NCBI RefSeq assembly: GCF_000517445.1
Contig: NZ_CP006965.1
Coordinates: forward strand, 806,001 to 870,000
DNA length: 64,000 bases
Direction: 5' to 3'
Source: Thermococcus paralvinellae
GTDB taxonomy: Archaea; Methanobacteriota_B; Thermococci; Thermococcales; Thermococcaceae
Made by a program: the position numbers and the translations under genes
The notes under the pieces: generated by a model
The model's input: the letters and a program-made list of their open reading frames with translations, nothing else
Told to the model about the DNA's origin: nothing
The model's database searches: none
In this document: positions 63,560 through 64,000 of the stretch, piece after piece
Layout of the letters: each line of letters opens with the position of its first letter
Numbering within the stretch: position 1 is the stretch's first letter

Positions 63560-64000
63560 ATGGCAAAGGAGAAGCCACACGTTAATATTGTGTTTATCGG
63601 ACACGTCGACCACGGTAAGAGTACAACAATCGGTAGACTCCTCTTTGACACCAAGAACATCCCAGAGCAGATTATCCAGAAGTTCGAGCAAATGGGTGAA
63701 AAGGGTAAGTCATTCAAGTTCGCTTGGGTCATGGACAGACTCAAGGAAGAGAGAGAAAGAGGTATTACAATTGACGTCGCTCATACCAAGTTCGAGACCC
63801 CACACAGATACATTACAATCATTGACGCTCCAGGTCACAGAGACTTCGTTAAGAACATGATTACCGGTGCTTCACAGGCTGACGCTGCAGTTCTCGTCGT
63901 CGCTGCAACTGATGGTGTCATGCCACAGACCAAGGAGCACGCATTCCTTGCAAGAACACTCGGTATCGGCCACATCATCGTTGCAATCAACAAGATGGAT
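63560..64000 (+). CDS. Elongation factor 1-alpha (aEF-1alpha), 3' part outside window
   Basis: The first 147 codons are visible and the gene runs past the end of the window. G1 [10 protein letters not shown], switch [13 protein letters not shown]4 NKMD. Delivers aminoacyl-tRNA to the ribosome. ATG 63560 after GGAGGTG. Codon use is strongly biased, as in aEF-2. Confidence 0.96.
   Translation, partial: MAKEKPHVNIVFIGHVDHGKSTTIGRLLFDTKNIPEQIIQKFEQMGEKGKSFKFAWVMDRLKEERERGITIDVAHTKFETPHRYITIIDAPGHRDFVKNMITGASQADAAVLVVAATDGVMPQTKEHAFLARTLGIGHIIVAINKMD

Overview
The window is a compact, low-GC piece of a hyperthermophilic archaeal chromosome of the order Thermococcales, most likely Thermococcus or a close relative. 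This rests on a membrane-bound sulfane-reductase (Mbx) operon, archaeal aEF-1alpha and aEF-2, aRF1, RpoL, Csl4, Pcc1, ribosomal proteins S15 and S3Ae, the TBP-interacting protein TIP26, a GAN/RecJ-like nuclease, class III (prepilin-like) signal peptides, GGTGA-type ribosome binding sites, TTTAAA/TTTATA promoters and a Thermococcales-type CRISPR repeat. Species cannot be named from the sequence alone.

Layout. 1-8893 (minus): the mbx operon (mbxA-B-C-D-EF-G-H-H'-M-J-K-L, cut at base 1), with two matches to the SurR motif around its promoter. 9165-11723: an ACT-domain regulator, a radical SAM protein and an exported protein. 11869-17655: surface-sugar genes (UDP-GlcNAc 2-epimerase, UDP-ManNAc dehydrogenase, a DUF354 protein and a membrane-anchored BNR-propeller protein). 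17624-23910: SpoIIM-like protein, LplA C-terminal-like protein, ArgS, DapA-family aldolase, aRF1, BofA-like protein, a candidate C/D box sRNA and MazG. 24003-30725: three large membrane proteins, two of them paralogous GT39-like glycosyltransferases. 30769-32246: three small class III-signal pilins with a divergent HTH protein. 32232-35070: a site-2 protease and both subunits of phosphomevalonate dehydratase. 35259-44836: information-processing genes (initiator tRNA-Met, S15, GAN, Pcc1, S3Ae, SPOUT methylase, TIP26, ThrS, Csl4, DUF2067, RpoL, RNase III-like), with a pilin-type lamin-tail protein beside the tRNA. 44833-49224: sugar-phosphate isomerase-like protein, SppA protease, an unknown protein, AI-2E transporter family protein and a PurM/HypE-like enzyme.

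49389-51656 is a CRISPR array of 34 repeats, read on the minus strand, with no cas genes in the window. Its leader lies on the right and is present as two identical 459-bp tandem copies. The leader-proximal part of the array carries a block duplication, an amplified spacer and a 55-nt chimeric spacer. 52598-64000: ABCE1, a DUF1998-type helicase, a secreted two-repeat protein, a HAD protein, an MNT-HEPN toxin-antitoxin pair, a flavoprotein, aEF-2, an exported protein and the start of aEF-1alpha.

The most unusual features are the duplicated CRISPR leader with the rearranged array, a GNRA hairpin directly upstream of the S15 ribosome binding site, a 16-bp hairpin RNA candidate upstream of aEF-1alpha, and a C/D-box-like RNA candidate in the mazG leader. 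Many gene pairs converge with overlapping 3' ends, so antisense transcript ends are probably common. Start codons were adjusted to the ribosome binding sites where these were clear.
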